The position numbers and the translations under genes were made by a program. Shown one piece after another: positions 34,267 to 46,442 of a stretch of 64,000 bases of DNA. Location: the NCBI GenBank assembly GCA_030686995.1, contig CM060698.1, positions 139,020,606 through 139,084,605 on the forward strand, given 5' to 3'. Positions within the stretch are counted from its first letter, which is position 1; the number at the start of each line of letters is the position of its first letter. Under the pieces are notes generated by a model. It had not been told where the DNA came from, made no database searches, and saw only the letters and a program-made list of their open reading frames with translations. This stretch comes from Artemisia argyi. Its lineage: Eukaryota > Streptophyta > Magnoliopsida > Asterales > Asteraceae.

Positions 34267-36363
34267 TTAGTATATTCAAGAGTATATATATTTTGGTCTT
34301 CGCGTTGACACAATCTTCGATGTTCTGTTAACTGAGGTGTGAATGTGCAAGGTAACAGTATACCAGTCGGTTCAAGTATTGCAGCCAACCATACCCAATC
34401 ACTCATTATAGGCAAGTGGTAATAGACCTTTGCTTTGCACTGGGTTTTACACTTGGGTGCATTGTCATTCCTATATAGCTTATATGTTTCAGTTACCTGT
34501 TATAATACCTAATATTAACTCATCTACTATTATGATTATGACAGGCGTACCTGTCCGCTCTCACAACAGTTTCCAAAATTCGAATACACATACCAGGCGA
34601 TCCAGTGGTCTTCAGCAAGGTTGACCAACAACTTATTTTCAATACATTTTGCATACCATGTTGCCAACCTCTGTGTTCCATCGGTGCTAAATACCGTGCT
34701 TTTAGATAAAAACTATGTAATTGTTTGAAATAGCTTATTTTGTTGGTTCGGCTTATTTTAATTCGAATAGCTCATAAATACAGTTTTTCATATTATGGCC
34801 TTATAGACTTTGATAAGCCATTAGCTTAAGTTAATAAGCTCATTATCCCAAAAAAAATAAAAAAAATAAAAAATAAATAAAAATAAAAATAAAAATAAAA
34901 ATAATTAGTTGTTACAGTTTAAACATTTTAAAGTTCGAGATTGTTCCATTATTCTTTTTGTTATAAGGTTTGATGGAGCAAACGAATTTGAATTTTATGA
35001 CCCGTGTATCTCTGTCGTGGCACACTGTTATTACTGATCGTCGTTCTCAGGATTATATATAAAAGGTGTTCATAGAGAACTACGAACATGCTCAGTTGTG
35101 AAAGATTGAGAAAGAGGCTAGACATAAGCGTATAAATTCTGTTTGGTTATAAAAGATGTTCGGATGTTTACAATTTTGTTATGTGATATATAAGTATAAT
35201 TGCCAAACATTCAAGCCAACTGCTTATGTGATTGTTACATTTCATACAATAGGTAACCAGCTGTGAGGATTGAAGAAATTCATGAGAAACAAGCACAGGT
35301 TCGTCCATCTTCTTCCTAGCTTAATTGTGACATGTTATTCTTATTTTATGTTATTTCATACATGATTTATTCTGACTGACGATATTCGCTTTGAAGGTTA
35401 AAAATGGCTTCTAAGCCTAATGATAGGAGACCACCCTGAAGTTGTCCACCATGATGATGAAGAATCAGACGGCAATTTAATCACATTAAATAACGAGGAA
35501 AGTGTTAAAAGCATGTGATTACTATTGATATAATGATCATAGCTTTATTACCGGTGATTTCAAATCCGCTATTCCACCGACTCCTCAGAAAAATCTCAAA
35601 GTGGAACCACTGAAATTATAGGCATCATGGTCCTGTTGCGTTCACGTAACTTTCTTCTAATTCATTTTGTTTATGGTGAATCGCTATTACTTCGTCATTG
35701 TTCAAGGTTTGCAATTTTCTTACCGCCCAATATTTTCCAAATTGTATTGTTTTGACTTAGATCATTAGTAGAATTTTAATGATCAATGGGATGGAGTGGT
35801 TCATGTACACCTATGACTTCATTTAAGGTATTATAGAAAAACATATGGATTTTAATATAATATAACGATGAGCAGGTTTGAAACTATTATCTTCGCCACG
35901 TAATAAAAATGATGAACAATTATAGGCCATAGTTATCAACTACAACATAGTATTAATATACATTGGAGTTTGAATAACACATAGTAATATTAATATACAA
36001 GGACATTTCTCTAAATGAAACATTACCAAAATAGTTATCGACTTTTAACATCCTAAATCATATGGCTGTTATAGGTGCGTTTATGTTTGTTTAAACAGAT
36101 TAGTACTTTTGCAGAATTCTTATACAATTTTGTATAAACTTTCGTGGCTGTTTGTTTGCTTGAATTTTGGGCAAAAAAAATGGACTTTAAAAGGGGGTGT
36201 AACTGCTAAATTTTTGTGTAGCAAAGTGACCTTAAAATGTTGTTCGGGTACTGAATTATTTGTGCAGAAGTAAAAATGACTTGAAAGGGTTGCTTGGAGG
36301 ATGAAATTCGAGGCGAAAGAACTGGGATTGCGAAGAATGATGAGGGTGAAGATAATGCAGTAA

Positions 36364-36530
36364 ACATTAGCTGAGACAGGTAGTAAAAAAGGCGCTCCAC
36401 CGGCTTCGAAAGCCGCTATTGAGGCGTTAAAAACAGTTAAGAAGAGTGGAGTGAGTGAATTGAGTGAAGCGTGTGCAATATGCAAGGATAAGGTGTTTAA
36501 TCGTGAATAGGAGGTTGTGAAGGAGTTGCG
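36364..36530 (+). pseudogene. RING-type E3 ligase gene fragment
   Basis: In one frame this reads TLAETGSKKGAPPASKAAIE, then ALKTVKKSGVSELSEACAIC, then KDKVFNRE, a TAG (36508-36510), then EVVKEL. The layout (GAPPASK linker followed by a RING start with C-x2-C) is that of plant RING1/CIP8-like ubiquitin ligases. It stops right where the PCKHxYH half of the RING should begin, and sequence upstream is not in frame. So it is a partial exon, probably carried here by the surrounding Helitron-like element; it cannot make an active RING. Confidence 0.72.
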
Positions 36531-36854
36531 TACATATTTAAATTTTAGTTATAAATATCAACTAAGTTCATCATTTTTTACATTACACGCGGTGTCAAAT
36601 ACTTACATATTACTATACAATATCGATAAACATTATTACAGGTTCGTCTACTGTAATTCTTCATCCATGTTCCTTATGCACATGTATTCAGTATCTAATA
36701 CTTTCATTATTATATCACCGCGATCAAATATATTATTTACTCGCATATTCTTAACAATCGCTCATTTATCTATTAAATGTCTTTACATAATACATTCTTT
36801 ATCGATTTCATGGTTTTTCATTTAATCCCGTGAATTTCACGGGTTAATAACTTA

Positions 36855-37194
36855 GTTTTTTTAATATGTATAAGTTACAAAAATTATTTTAAATATGAAG
36901 CGATGACATTAATGTTGGAGACCTTTTATATTCATCCCCGTGCAATGCACACAGGTTTGGACTGCCTCAGGACCCATGCAATGCACACATGTTGGATCTA
37001 ATTGTTTTTTCATAATGTTCGGGACTAATTTTCGGTTCATGTTTGAAACTCTCATTTTTTTGTGAAAGACGGACTTTGTTGTTCAAATAAATGAGATTAT
37101 TAAAAGTGAACTATAAAACAAATTTTCTTTTTAATAAAACTATAAAAACATAAAACATTAAAGTAATTATTATATTCAAGAGTATAAATTATAA
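36855..37194. repeat. 340-bp direct repeat, copy A'
   Basis: Second copy of 33929-34266, starting four bases after the CTTAG at the end of the Helitron-like region. Confidence 0.9.
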
Positions 37195-38436
37195 CTCGTA
37201 TAATAAAAAAACAGATCCAATGACCCAAGTCTGAATCATAAACCCGCTCCAATCAATCAATAGACCCGACATTTAACTAAACACAATTTTCTTCTCCTTT
37301 ATATACTTCTTCGATTTAGAAAATTCTCATTATTAAGATGATAGTGTGAAAATATTTTTATTATATACTACCATGTTCAATATGTAACATCGACATAATT
37401 TACACAGTCATATCAAATATCAAAGTTACGCAATACTTCAAGACGTTTAATTAAGAAAGTGACATTAACACACCACAAGACAAAAAATTACATTAAGAGC
37501 AAAAATATTAAAATGCACCAACAAAGTGTAATAATAATTATTTACTAAAAATTGAATGCTCGTCACATTATTTTCAATAAACTTACTTGCTAACGAATAA
37601 ATAGTATTAGCCTGTTTATCGGTATTACATGAAGTAAAATATTGCATATTTAATTTGTAACGTACTATTAATATGAATGCTAAGTATTCATTCCACCGGT
37701 GGCCGTGGCGTTGTTCTTATTGCTGTTGTTGTTCTTGTTGTTGTTGTCTTTGTCGTTGTTGTTTATTGGCCTGTTGCATGTTTTGTTTTTTATTCAATTT
37801 TTGTGACTTCTTGATCTCTTTCTTTAATGCTTCTTGACGCGCTGCAAAAAATAATTAGATATAGTTGATCGCTAGTAACTTAAATACAGTTAATCAATAT
37901 ATTGCATTTTCGATCAAAGTGAAAATGTTCGTGCATGTTCCACTTGATTGATAAGACAACGATGTGTAGGATCTATTAAACCATTAGAGAAGATGATGTT
38001 ACTACCAAACCTCCTAAACACCATCTTTATGTCCTACATTGTTACACACACAAAACACACGTGAAATTTACATAAAACAATATAAACCAATATGCTAAAT
38101 AAGTAAGACGATATGATGCTTACTTTACCACCATAATAAGTTGTAGCCCAATGTGCACGCGGTGTGGAGGAAATTGTGGTTTGTTGTGTGTGATTTTTGA
38201 CACACTATATAGTTGATAAAATATTTGTAACTCATGAACGAGAAGATAAAAAGACTAACCACTAATTGGCTCATAATACACCATGATTACATGAACACCA
38301 AACACTTCATCTTCTATGTACTTATCCTTATGCATGACTATTAAATTAAGGTACTTACACATGAAACCTCCACATATCACAATCAATTCATTAGACATTT
38401 ACTAACACGCCTTTACGTTCACATTTATAAGATTAC
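37195..38436. other. No intact gene; one exon-like piece
   Basis: AT-rich sequence without a recognisable gene or repeat apart from the Lys/Gln-rich minus-strand piece at 37717-37841. Confidence 0.6.
37717..37841 (-). pseudogene. Lys/Gln-rich exon-like fragment
   Basis: On the minus strand a splice-acceptor-like TTTTTTGCAG is followed by an open frame RQEALKKEIKKSQKLNKKQN and then a Gln-rich run, ending in TAA. The reading looks like real coding sequence (basic helix, then polyQ), but no start or upstream exon is visible. I do not recognise the parent gene. It may be a gene fragment moved by the neighbouring elements. Confidence 0.35.
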
Positions 38437-38439
38437 TTA

Positions 38440-38686
38440 TGGTGCGTTTGGTATTCTTGATGGAATCACTATAGGTATAGGTTTGAGAATAGAGTGAAAT
38501 GGAAATGAGTATGTACATATCACTTTTCATGGGTATTCACATACCCACCAAATCATACTTCTATGAGGAAACCCACATATCATGGGTATCCTTATTCTAT
38601 TGTAGTGCGCCCCATAACCAACCAAACAACATTAATGACTTTCAAAGTCATAGATTCATTCCCTTAGTGGGATACCAAACGCACCC
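38440..38686. mobile_element. Tourist-like MITE, 247 bp, at the gene 2 promoter
   Basis: Inverted ends TGGTGCGTTTGGTAT and ATACCAAACGCACCC, flanked by TTA on both sides (38437-38439 and 38687-38689), as for PIF/Harbinger-derived MITEs. Its right target duplication is next to the TATA-like box of gene 2. Confidence 0.85.
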
Positions 38687-38690
38687 TTAA

Positions 38691-38698
38691 TATATAAG
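38691..38698 (+). promoter_or_regulatory. TATA-like box of F-box gene 2
   Basis: TATATAAG, 60 bp upstream of the conserved leader exon and two bases after the MITE target duplication. Confidence 0.45.
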
Positions 38699-38757
38699 AT
38701 AACACGTGTTACTATTGACTAGAAACATCCCAACTAATTATTTCCTTCTTATTTATC

Positions 38758-38816
38758 AGTCGAACATCTTTCAACTTGAAAAAGAAGACTTGAACAACAA
38801 AATCATCAAGCATCTG
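38758..38816 (+). other. Probable 5' UTR exon of gene 2
   Basis: The stretch cagtcgaacatctttcaact up to AGCATCTG is kept in gene 3 (46738-46797) and ends in both at a splice donor (CTG|GTAAG here, CTG|GTAAG there). The next acceptor kept in both is ccacag just before the ATGs. That gives a leader intron of about 0.94 kb here. The transcription start is not known, and the exon could begin earlier. Confidence 0.5.
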
Positions 38817-39355
38817 GTAAGCTTTTATTTTAACACAGTTTGTTACCCGTACTCTTATAAATCTATTTCAATTTGCATGTTCTTCAATTTCGGGGTTTGG
38901 TCGAGTTAACCGAAAACCCACTTATCTTGAAACTACAAATAACAGGGATGGTGCAATAATACTTAGGTTTTGTGGTTTAATTATGATTCAAGGCTTGATT
39001 ATGTTTATTTCGTGTAATGGTGGCAAAATAGGTTGGTCGTATCGGGTTTGGTTCACGGGTCTATATGGGTCGGGTTCTATACGGGTCGGGTTCTATATGG
39101 GTCTTTTATTAACATGGGTCCAGGCCTAGATGTGTTTTGTTCCGGTAGACACGAATTTTCTTTTTTGTTTTTTTCGAGCAAAATGAAACCAAACACATAA
39201 TTAGGTAGCCCATAAGTTAATTTAAATAAATGTGTGGCTTAAAAGGAAAAAAGTTCAATAGTTGGACGGCCTCATATACATAAATCCCAATATGAAAAAA
39301 GTGAAAAAAAATAATTGACCCGCCACGCCAGACCCGCAACCCATTGGTTAATTAT

Positions 39356-39380
39356 TACTCCCTCGTCTCAAAATTAATAT
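39356..39380. repeat. Stowaway-type inverted-repeat remnant
   Basis: TACTCCCTCGTCTCAAAATT is one end of a Stowaway MITE without its partner. It lies exactly where the strong similarity of unit 2 to units 1 and 3 begins. Confidence 0.6.
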
Positions 39381-39764
39381 GCAAGTTTATAATCTCTGCA
39401 AAAAACTTAACAAAATGTTGCACATTTTTAGAAGCGTGTAAAGAGAATGCACAATTGACAGCAAGCTAGTTTGTTAATTCAGTGCTGAAAACGCTTCTGA
39501 TCTGCACTTGGTAAAGTTAAGTTATTAGTAGCCTTATGCAAGTTAATACAAGCTCTTATTACTGGGCATTTGATCTTGAGGCTATGGAATAGCATTCATG
39601 TCCATTTTATATATTTATCAATTGACATAGTGTAGATGTTCAGAATGTTTTAAGTCTGCATTGCCTTCCAAAGCAAACAAGTATTAATAAAGTAGTTAAT
39701 GTGATACAGATGCATACTTAAATGACTTAATCTATGGTTTGCTTTCTTTATACATGCCACAGTG

Positions 39765-41452
39765 ATGATGGCATCTACATCAAAGTCAAATCAACGAAAT
39801 AGGGATTGGTTGGAGCTTCCATCCGATATAATGGTCAATATACTCTCAAGACTTTGTATCAGTGATATACTTGAAAATGCCCAAAAAGTGTGCACTGCTT
39901 GGCGTAGAATCTCCAAGGACCCTGCTATGTGGAGGGTCATCAATATGAATGACTTGTTTGGTCCAAATAAACCTGATGAATATGAAGATGATGATGAAGA
40001 TGAAGATGAATATGATGAAGAGGAAGAGGAAGTGGTCTCAAAAAGAAAGATTTCAAGGGAAAAGTTGTGTAAGCATCTTGTGGATAGAAGCCAAGGTCAA
40101 TTGGTTGATCTTACCCTCGTGTCTACAAACAATGCTGAGATTCTTTTACATGTTGCTGAAAGGTATGTAGCTAAATAGCTAATACTTATCTATGTATGCA
40201 CACTATGATAATAGCAAACTATGTTCCACTTATATTTATAGTTCTTTATCCATCTTATATATTGTTTTAAATTGATTTGTGTGCAAGTTATAAAGCATGA
40301 ATTACAGTTTAACAATCGAATGATAACTTGTTTCTTATCCTTTCGCGGTATCATGTTTCTAAATTTACAATAAAAACATTTTTACGTTTTTCAGCAAACC
40401 TTTGATTAATTTCATGGAAATTTAAAATGCGACATGTAATCTAGTGTGTTAATCGTTGTTTGTTATTTTCTCTCTTCTTTTCTAGCACACTTCTTTAACA
40501 ATTTTGAACCTGCCATGCATATATATATATATATATTGATCATTCATGATTGCAACTTTGGTTGCACTCACATATTCGTATTTCGTCACTGGACAACCAT
40601 GTTCTAATCTTCATATCTGTTAGAATTATTATGACGGACTTAATCTGGTAGCTGGACTGTTATTGTGATGCTAAATGAAGCTAGCATATGCATGTCAATT
40701 TAGTCTAGTAGTAGTTCATGTTTTGTTAGGAAAGATGTCGGGCTTCACAACTTTGTGATGGATTTACATATGCACCCCGCTAAGGGATGTTCCTTATAAG
40801 TTTTTGTTTCTGTAACAGATCATGTCAACTTAGACGTCTAGAAATGGTGAATGGTTATGGCAATTGGGTTGACGCTCTGATCAAATTTCCATTATTGGAG
40901 GAACTCAACCTGTATTCTGTAGAAATTACTAAAGCAGATATTGAAGCTGTTGGTCGTTATTGTCCGATGCTAAAAATACTTAAAGTGAATAGTGAAGAAT
41001 ATGCTGTATTGTTAGAAGATGAAGATGACGATGACGATGACCCACTTATTGCTATTGGTTTTAAAGATTCTGCTAAGTTTTATAATGAGCTACCTATTGC
41101 GATAGGGAAAACCTTGCATGAGTTAAGGCATCTTGAACTTATTGGAAGCAACATGACGAATGTAGCGTTGCACGCGATTCTGGATGGTTGTCGTCACCTT
41201 GAATCACTTGACTTGCGTCGGTGTGTGAACATTCATCTTAAGGGTGATTTAGGGAAAAGATGTTCAGAACAGATTAAATATCTGAAACGGCCCAATGATT
41301 CTCCTATAGGTATTCCTCACATTTTTAAACCGTGCCCCTATTCAACTGAGGAATTGCTGGAACTTCTTTATTACAAACCGGGGAAATTTGACCGAATCAT
41401 GTGTCGATATCCTAATTATTATGGAGACTGGAATCATCGTGTTGAATGTTGA
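39765..41452 (+). CDS. F-box/LRR protein, SKIP19/FBL23-like (gene 2)
   Basis: Paralogue of gene 1: exons 39765-40162 and 40819-41452, 656-bp intron (GAAAG|GTATGT ... TGTAACAG|ATC), 343 aa. F-box at ~14-60 (DWLELPSDIMVNILSRL), a shorter first acidic linker (EDDDEDEDEYDEEEEE), then the same LRR block (FPLLEELNLYSVEIT, LRHLELIGSNMTNVAL, HLESLDLRRC) and the same RVEC end. A second acidic patch (LEDEDDDDDD) interrupts the LRRs. Expected role as for gene 1: Skp1-binding adaptor of an SCF ligase. Frame, splice sites and start are all kept, with many silent or mild changes, which suggests a working gene. The 5' UTR intron and 3' UTR intron are also kept. Confidence 0.88.
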
Positions 41453-41471
41453 CGATCTATTACACAACAAG

Positions 41472-41586
41472 GTGAGTCCTTTATAATGATACTAGCATGC
41501 GGGAAAAAAAAAAAAAAAAAAAAAAACCATGTAAATGTTGCATTTCAAGATACTAATTGTGATTGGTTGTCGTTTTTTTTCTGCAG
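41472..41586 (+). other. Intron in the 3' UTR of gene 2
   Basis: CAACAAG|GTGAGT to TTCTGCAG, 115 bp, starting 19 bases after the stop; homologous to 8610-8718. A poly(A) run of about 24 lies inside (41503-41526). Confidence 0.65.
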
Positions 41587-42038
41587 CTCTTGCCCGCAAG
41601 AAGTATCTTCTTTTTTTTAACCTTGCTCCAGAAACAAAGACGAGCTAATCCAAATTTGGTAGTTTATATCAAGCTGACATTTTTTGGTCTTTTATGTGTG
41701 CTTAAACTTTGCAAACACTGTTGTTTCTGGGATTATTTTGCGCTGATGAAGCGAAGGTGCTTTCATTTTATGCCTTGTTACAACTTTTCTTTTGCTTCTA
41801 TGAACAATCTTAATTTTGGAGTGGTATTAGTCGAATGGGCTGCCTTAGTAATAGTAGGCCTGCTCCCCTTTTAAGTTCTTGAAAGTTTTGCGGTTTTACC
41901 TATCACAATTATCCATGCTACTTATATTTACCTGGGTAAGAAAATCTTTTATCCATGCTACTCTATATGCTCATAAAGAGGATAATGTTTTTTGTGTTTA
42001 ATGTATTTTCTGTGTTAGCGTATAAAGAGGATCATTTT

Positions 42039-42080
<42 letters not shown>

Positions 42081-43639
42081 TTTTTGTAAAAACTAACTAT
42101 ATAGCATTTAACATTATCAAAAGTTCTAACAGATCCCACCAAAATAAACAGATATAGTTTATACTTTCTTTCTTGCATTCATGAGTATTTGTATACCCAT
42201 TTGCTTGAATATGTTAGTTTCTTTGTAGAGTGTATAAGTTTATAACGGAGATATGTAAAGGATCCGTTAGTTATGAATTTATTTGTCACTTGAAAAGTTA
42301 GTGTGAATAAGTTAATCAGAAAAGAAGAGATGGTGGGTATAACTGGGGAAAAGATCCAATCTAAACGGGTTAGAAACGGATCAAAACCGGATAAAAACTA
42401 ATACGTGAAAAATTATACACTAGTATTATACGTGGAAAAATAATAATTAGGTGGAAACAAAACCCGTGGAGTAATAATTACAGGTTTAAACAAGTTTTGT
42501 TACTGATAATAGTATTTTTCGAAGTGACCTAAATGTCTTTTTTAAAGTACGTTAGATAATGATGCTATTAATTGTATATGTGTACCATCATGTAATTGTC
42601 ATGTTGTGAACGTAATATTGTGGAAGACAAACAATAATTTTTGTTAAATTACAAACTTCGTCTATATGGTTTCCAAATTTTACGGTTCCAAATAGTATTT
42701 TTGAATAATCAAGGAGCAAACCAATGATTGACAATTATTAAGGGTCCATTTGGTTTGTTAATAAAATCGGATTTGGATTATAATTTAGATTTGAATTTGA
42801 TATAACTTTTAGTAAAAATATAGAATTGAGAAAATATATCATTTTATACAAAAGTAATAATTCATTCTATTATAGGTGAAAGCTATTATTTTTAATTAAA
42901 TAATACTCGTATTAAACAATCACGCTCTAAGAAGGCTTAATCGAGTGTTTAAAGTCTAAATTCGTAGCCCAAAGGGAATCTAACAAAAAGCCCAAAAACA
43001 ATATCAAACGAGACTAGGTCCGGAGGGCAAAGAAAATACTCGATTCAAGGCTTTACATCAACCGGCCAAATACAAAGAAGAAATCCCAATCCAATCAGAA
43101 ACAAAAGACCGGGTCAAAAAAGAATATAGCCTATATACTATTCAAACAAGAATAAGGCCCCACACACTGTCACACATGACTCTCCTTCCATTTGCCTATG
43201 GAATCCGCCACAGTTTATGCAATGCAATAATACGTGGGGAGTCACGGTCAAACTTGCAAAGTGTAATTCATTTGTTTTCTCAGTTTTATTTTAGATTATT
43301 AGAGCTAAGATAAATTGGCACCTTTCTTACTTTATAGAGTGCAAAAATTTTACGCACTTTTATTGATTTCTACTACGTATAAAGAGAACACACGGGTATT
43401 TAAAACTCACAAAATACATAATGCTGTTTTACAAAAATACCTTTATTAATATTGCTAGGTATTAATTAAATTTTCAAACCCAGCGGCCAATAAGGGCTTT
43501 TATTTCACAGAAAAAGAAAAAAAAAAGTGTTTTGGTTTATATATTTGTTTAGAACTAAATGCAACCAATTTTATATAAACCATTTTACACACAAACACTT
43601 ACATTCCCACTTTCATATTTTGACACACAAACTTTATAA
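41587..43639. other. 3' flank of unit 2, no gene
   Basis: Holds the 3' UTR of gene 2, a T run followed by (ATT)n at 42029-42080, the Tourist-like MITE shared with unit 1, and then the 5' flank of the Harbinger relic. At 43200-43215 it shows the empty GCCAC site of the LARD insertion of unit 1. Confidence 0.7.
42742..42927. mobile_element. Tourist-like MITE, unit 2 copy
   Basis: Same element and position as 9684-10028 but without the hAT MITE: GGGTCCATTTGGTTTGTTAA ... ATTAAACAATCACGCTC between TAA and TAA. Confidence 0.75.
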
Positions 43640-44400
43640 AAAATATCTCGATGTCCTATTTCAACAACCTCATCGGGATGTCACAACATCCAAACTCATC
43701 ATTTTCGTCAAACCATCAAACACCTTTATCTGCAAACTCAGTATCATCACAACCTCAATTTCCCTAGTTCAGTAACCAATACTCTATGCCGACTTACGCT
43801 TCCGAACAATTATATTACTTTCAACGACAACGAATACTTAACCAACTATTCTAACATCTACAACAAAATCCATCACAATCAACTGCCACCACCACAAACC
43901 TCACAAACCACATCCACCAACCGAAACCCACGAACAAAGGACCAACCGAAACCCACGAACAAAGGACCCGGAGAAAAGGAAAACGGTCCGCAACAAAAAG
44001 ACCCAAAACCTACAACCACAACCAAATCCGAGAAGGTTTCCTTTCGTTGGTTACCAGAAGAGGAAACGTTATTAGTCGAGTGTTACGTTGCCGTTTCCGA
44101 GGATAACAAAGTCGGATGTGACCAAATCGACGATTCATTTTGGTACAAGGTTCTCGATGTTCAACAAATCTAATTGCCAAAAACGTCGCAAAGACATGTT
44201 GACGAGGATACATTGAACCATAATTGCCAAAAGTTCAACTCTATCTACAAACGTTTAAAACGTTTGAGTCGTAGTAGGAAAATCAAGGTCGATCTTTTGA
44301 ACCATGTTAGGCATGCATATCGTGAATAGTCAAAACGAAGACCGTTAGCACCAAGGAAATGTCGAAGGAGGATGCCTACATGATCAACATGCATAAAGAA
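43640..44400 (+). pseudogene. Harbinger ORF1 (Myb-like) relic in unit 2
   Basis: Same position and order as the unit 1 relic. Readable blocks: the N/Q/P-rich start (ATGTCACAACATCCAAACTC near 43678), VSFRWLPEEETLLVECYVAV and DDSFWYKVLDVQQ near 44030-44170, and FNSIYKRLKRLSR near 44240. Stops and shifts break it, and the C-terminal part is shorter than in unit 1. A 21-bp phrase (ccgaaacccacgaacaaagga) is doubled at 43920-43965. No transposase ORF. Confidence 0.7.
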
Positions 44401-44450
44401 TACATTTATAGAAAATATATTCGTGGAAGATGGTATTGAGAGTTACTTTA

Positions 44451-44489
<39 letters not shown>

Positions 44490-44779
44490 TTGTCTCTGTT
44501 AAATTTCTTTTCGCATTTTTTTTATTAATTTTCGTATTTTTTTAATTGTTATTTTAGTTTTCTTTAAATAAATGAAACATTATTTTGTTTGAAAAATTGA
44601 AAAAGAAAATAAAATGATGTCCTAAAAAAGTTTTTTAACATATTATTAATGAATGGTACCCTAAAGACACCATAAAATAAGACATGTGTACAAGTGGAAT
44701 TAAAACAAGAAGGTTTGATATATTCATAAAGAATACATTTATAGAAAATATATTCGTGGAAGATGGTATTGAGAGTTAC

Positions 44780-44815
<36 letters not shown>

Positions 44816-45062
44816 TATATATATATATATATTGTCTCTGTTAAATTTCTTTCCGCATTTTTTTTTTATTAATTTTCGTATTTTTTAATTGTTATTTTAG
44901 TTTTCTTTAAATAAATGAAACATTATTTTGTTTGAAAAATTGAAAAAGAAAATAAAATGATGTCCTAAAAAAGTTTTTTAACATATTATTAATGAATGGT
45001 ACCCTAAAGACACCATAAAATAAGACATGTGTACAAGTGGAATTAAAACAAGAAGGTTTGAT
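44397..45062. repeat. Tandem duplication of a 333-bp segment
   Basis: The segment from GAATACATTTATAGAAAATA to AACAAGAAGGTTTGATATAT occurs twice, at 44397-44729 and 44730-45062, almost identical outside the poly(T) run. It lies in the tail of the Harbinger relic of unit 2 and is single in unit 1, so it arose after the units split. Confidence 0.9.
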
Positions 45063-45219
45063 ATATTTTGGTAATTTAGAGGTGTACATGTGTCATTTGT
45101 GATCGATTGTAGTAAAGAGAAGAGAGAAAATATATCAAAATTACCGATAAACATATCTTTTTCATGAATTTTATTTTGGGGAGTTTTTGTCGTTCAGCAA
45201 AAATCTTACTATATATATT

Positions 45220-45523
45220 AAAGGCCCATTTGATTCGGGGGAGTAGCTTGAGGTTTGGGTTAGATAATCTAAATTGGTTTAAGCTCATATGATTTAGGTT
45301 GAGATTTTATCTCAAATATATAGAGGATAGAGTAAAAGGTGGGTGGATAGAGAGGATTTATGAAAAAAATATGAGACCCAATTCATTTGTATCTATCTCT
45401 TTCATTTTAAATTTTATAAAAAATAGTTTATAAATTATATTTTAAAATATAAAATAATTTTAAACACTTTTCTCACTCTCAAATCATAATCCTAAAACCA
45501 CTTGTAAATCAGACAAACCCTTT
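45220..45523. mobile_element. Possible MITE-like element
   Basis: Ends AAAGGCCCATTTGATTCGG and, inverted, AAAGGGTTTGTCTGATTT are loosely matching inverted repeats of the kind seen in several MITE families. No clean target duplication. From 45524 to 46440 I see only AT-rich sequence and a poly(A) run (45550-45578). Confidence 0.3.
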
Positions 45524-45547
45524 GATACCAAAGTCTTAATTAGCTGC

Positions 45548-45583
<36 letters not shown>

Positions 45584-46442
45584 TAACCTGTCAACACGTG
45601 TTTATCCTAACTAATTTTTTCGGGAGAATTGAATATATACCTACTAAAATTAAAAAACCTGCATTTTTCCTCAAAATACAAGTTTTAAATGCATGATTTA
45701 CAATGCAAGTTAAATTATATATGCAAATATGCAAGTTTTAATGGCCAGATACAATTGACCCAATTTTTTCCCCTTCATATATCATACTATATTATAAAGC
45801 ATGAATGACTACTATTAATAGAATAATTAAAATTAAGCATTACAAATTTCAATGCTAAAAGTACAAGTGATTCAAGACAATTAGACATTTAATACAATAA
45901 ATGAGATATAATTAGACATGTGCAAGTTTAGTAGCTTCATGTACACACCACTTGGTCTTTGCCATTAAAGTTTAAAATTAATGACTTAAAATTGAATTAT
46001 GTACATTAAATACAATTAATTAAATAGTCAATAAATACAATTAATACACTTATTAAAACACCCCTTACATATGAAATACAAATTATCAAGCATTTTGTAC
46101 AATCAATTTAAACACAACTCCTGCATTAAATGTCACTAATACAAATAATAAAGCATATTATACAAATTTTTTAGCCCGAACAGGCAATGGGCCAAATGGG
46201 CTCGAGCCCGAACGGGAAGCGAAATTTTTGATATCCGTAAATTTATTGTCAAAAAAAATATAATAAACTAAAATATGTTCACATGTTGTACAAACTAATC
46301 AAACTACTAAACAAAAATACAGTATAAAATAAATAATAAATAAAATAATACAAACTAAGCAAAATTTCATCAAACTTTTGACATAAAAAACTAATCATGC
46401 CAAAAATGTACAAATTAAATAAATTATTAACCGAAAAAATTA

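Larger units (their letters stand above)
33083..36850 (+). mobile_element. Helitron-like region with a captured gene fragment
   Basis: Starts near TCGATATATTACTAG followed by AAAACCCGTACGTTGCACAGGG and ends at CCCGTGAATTTCACGGG (a perfect 7-bp-arm hairpin) plus TTAATAACTTAGT. Plant Helitrons often have such CCCGTGC...GCACGGG motifs near both ends and a hairpin just before a CTRR end; here the last bases are CTTAG, so the end is imperfect. The first 800 bp hold two to three diverged repeats of ~125 bp (acaccttttctaagcatgccacac core). No Rep/helicase ORF is seen, so it is non-autonomous at best. A RING gene fragment lies near the 3' end. Confidence 0.45.

Noticed and set aside
36120..36485. 121-codon minus-strand frame
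   Set aside because: It is antisense to the RING fragment, which explains the sequence better.
40787..40818. Start codon upstream of exon 2 of gene 2 that would make a separate LRR-only protein
   Set aside because: It lies in the intron sequence (polypyrimidine tract and acceptor) that is kept in genes 1 and 3; the spliced two-exon model keeps the F-box and LRR in one frame.
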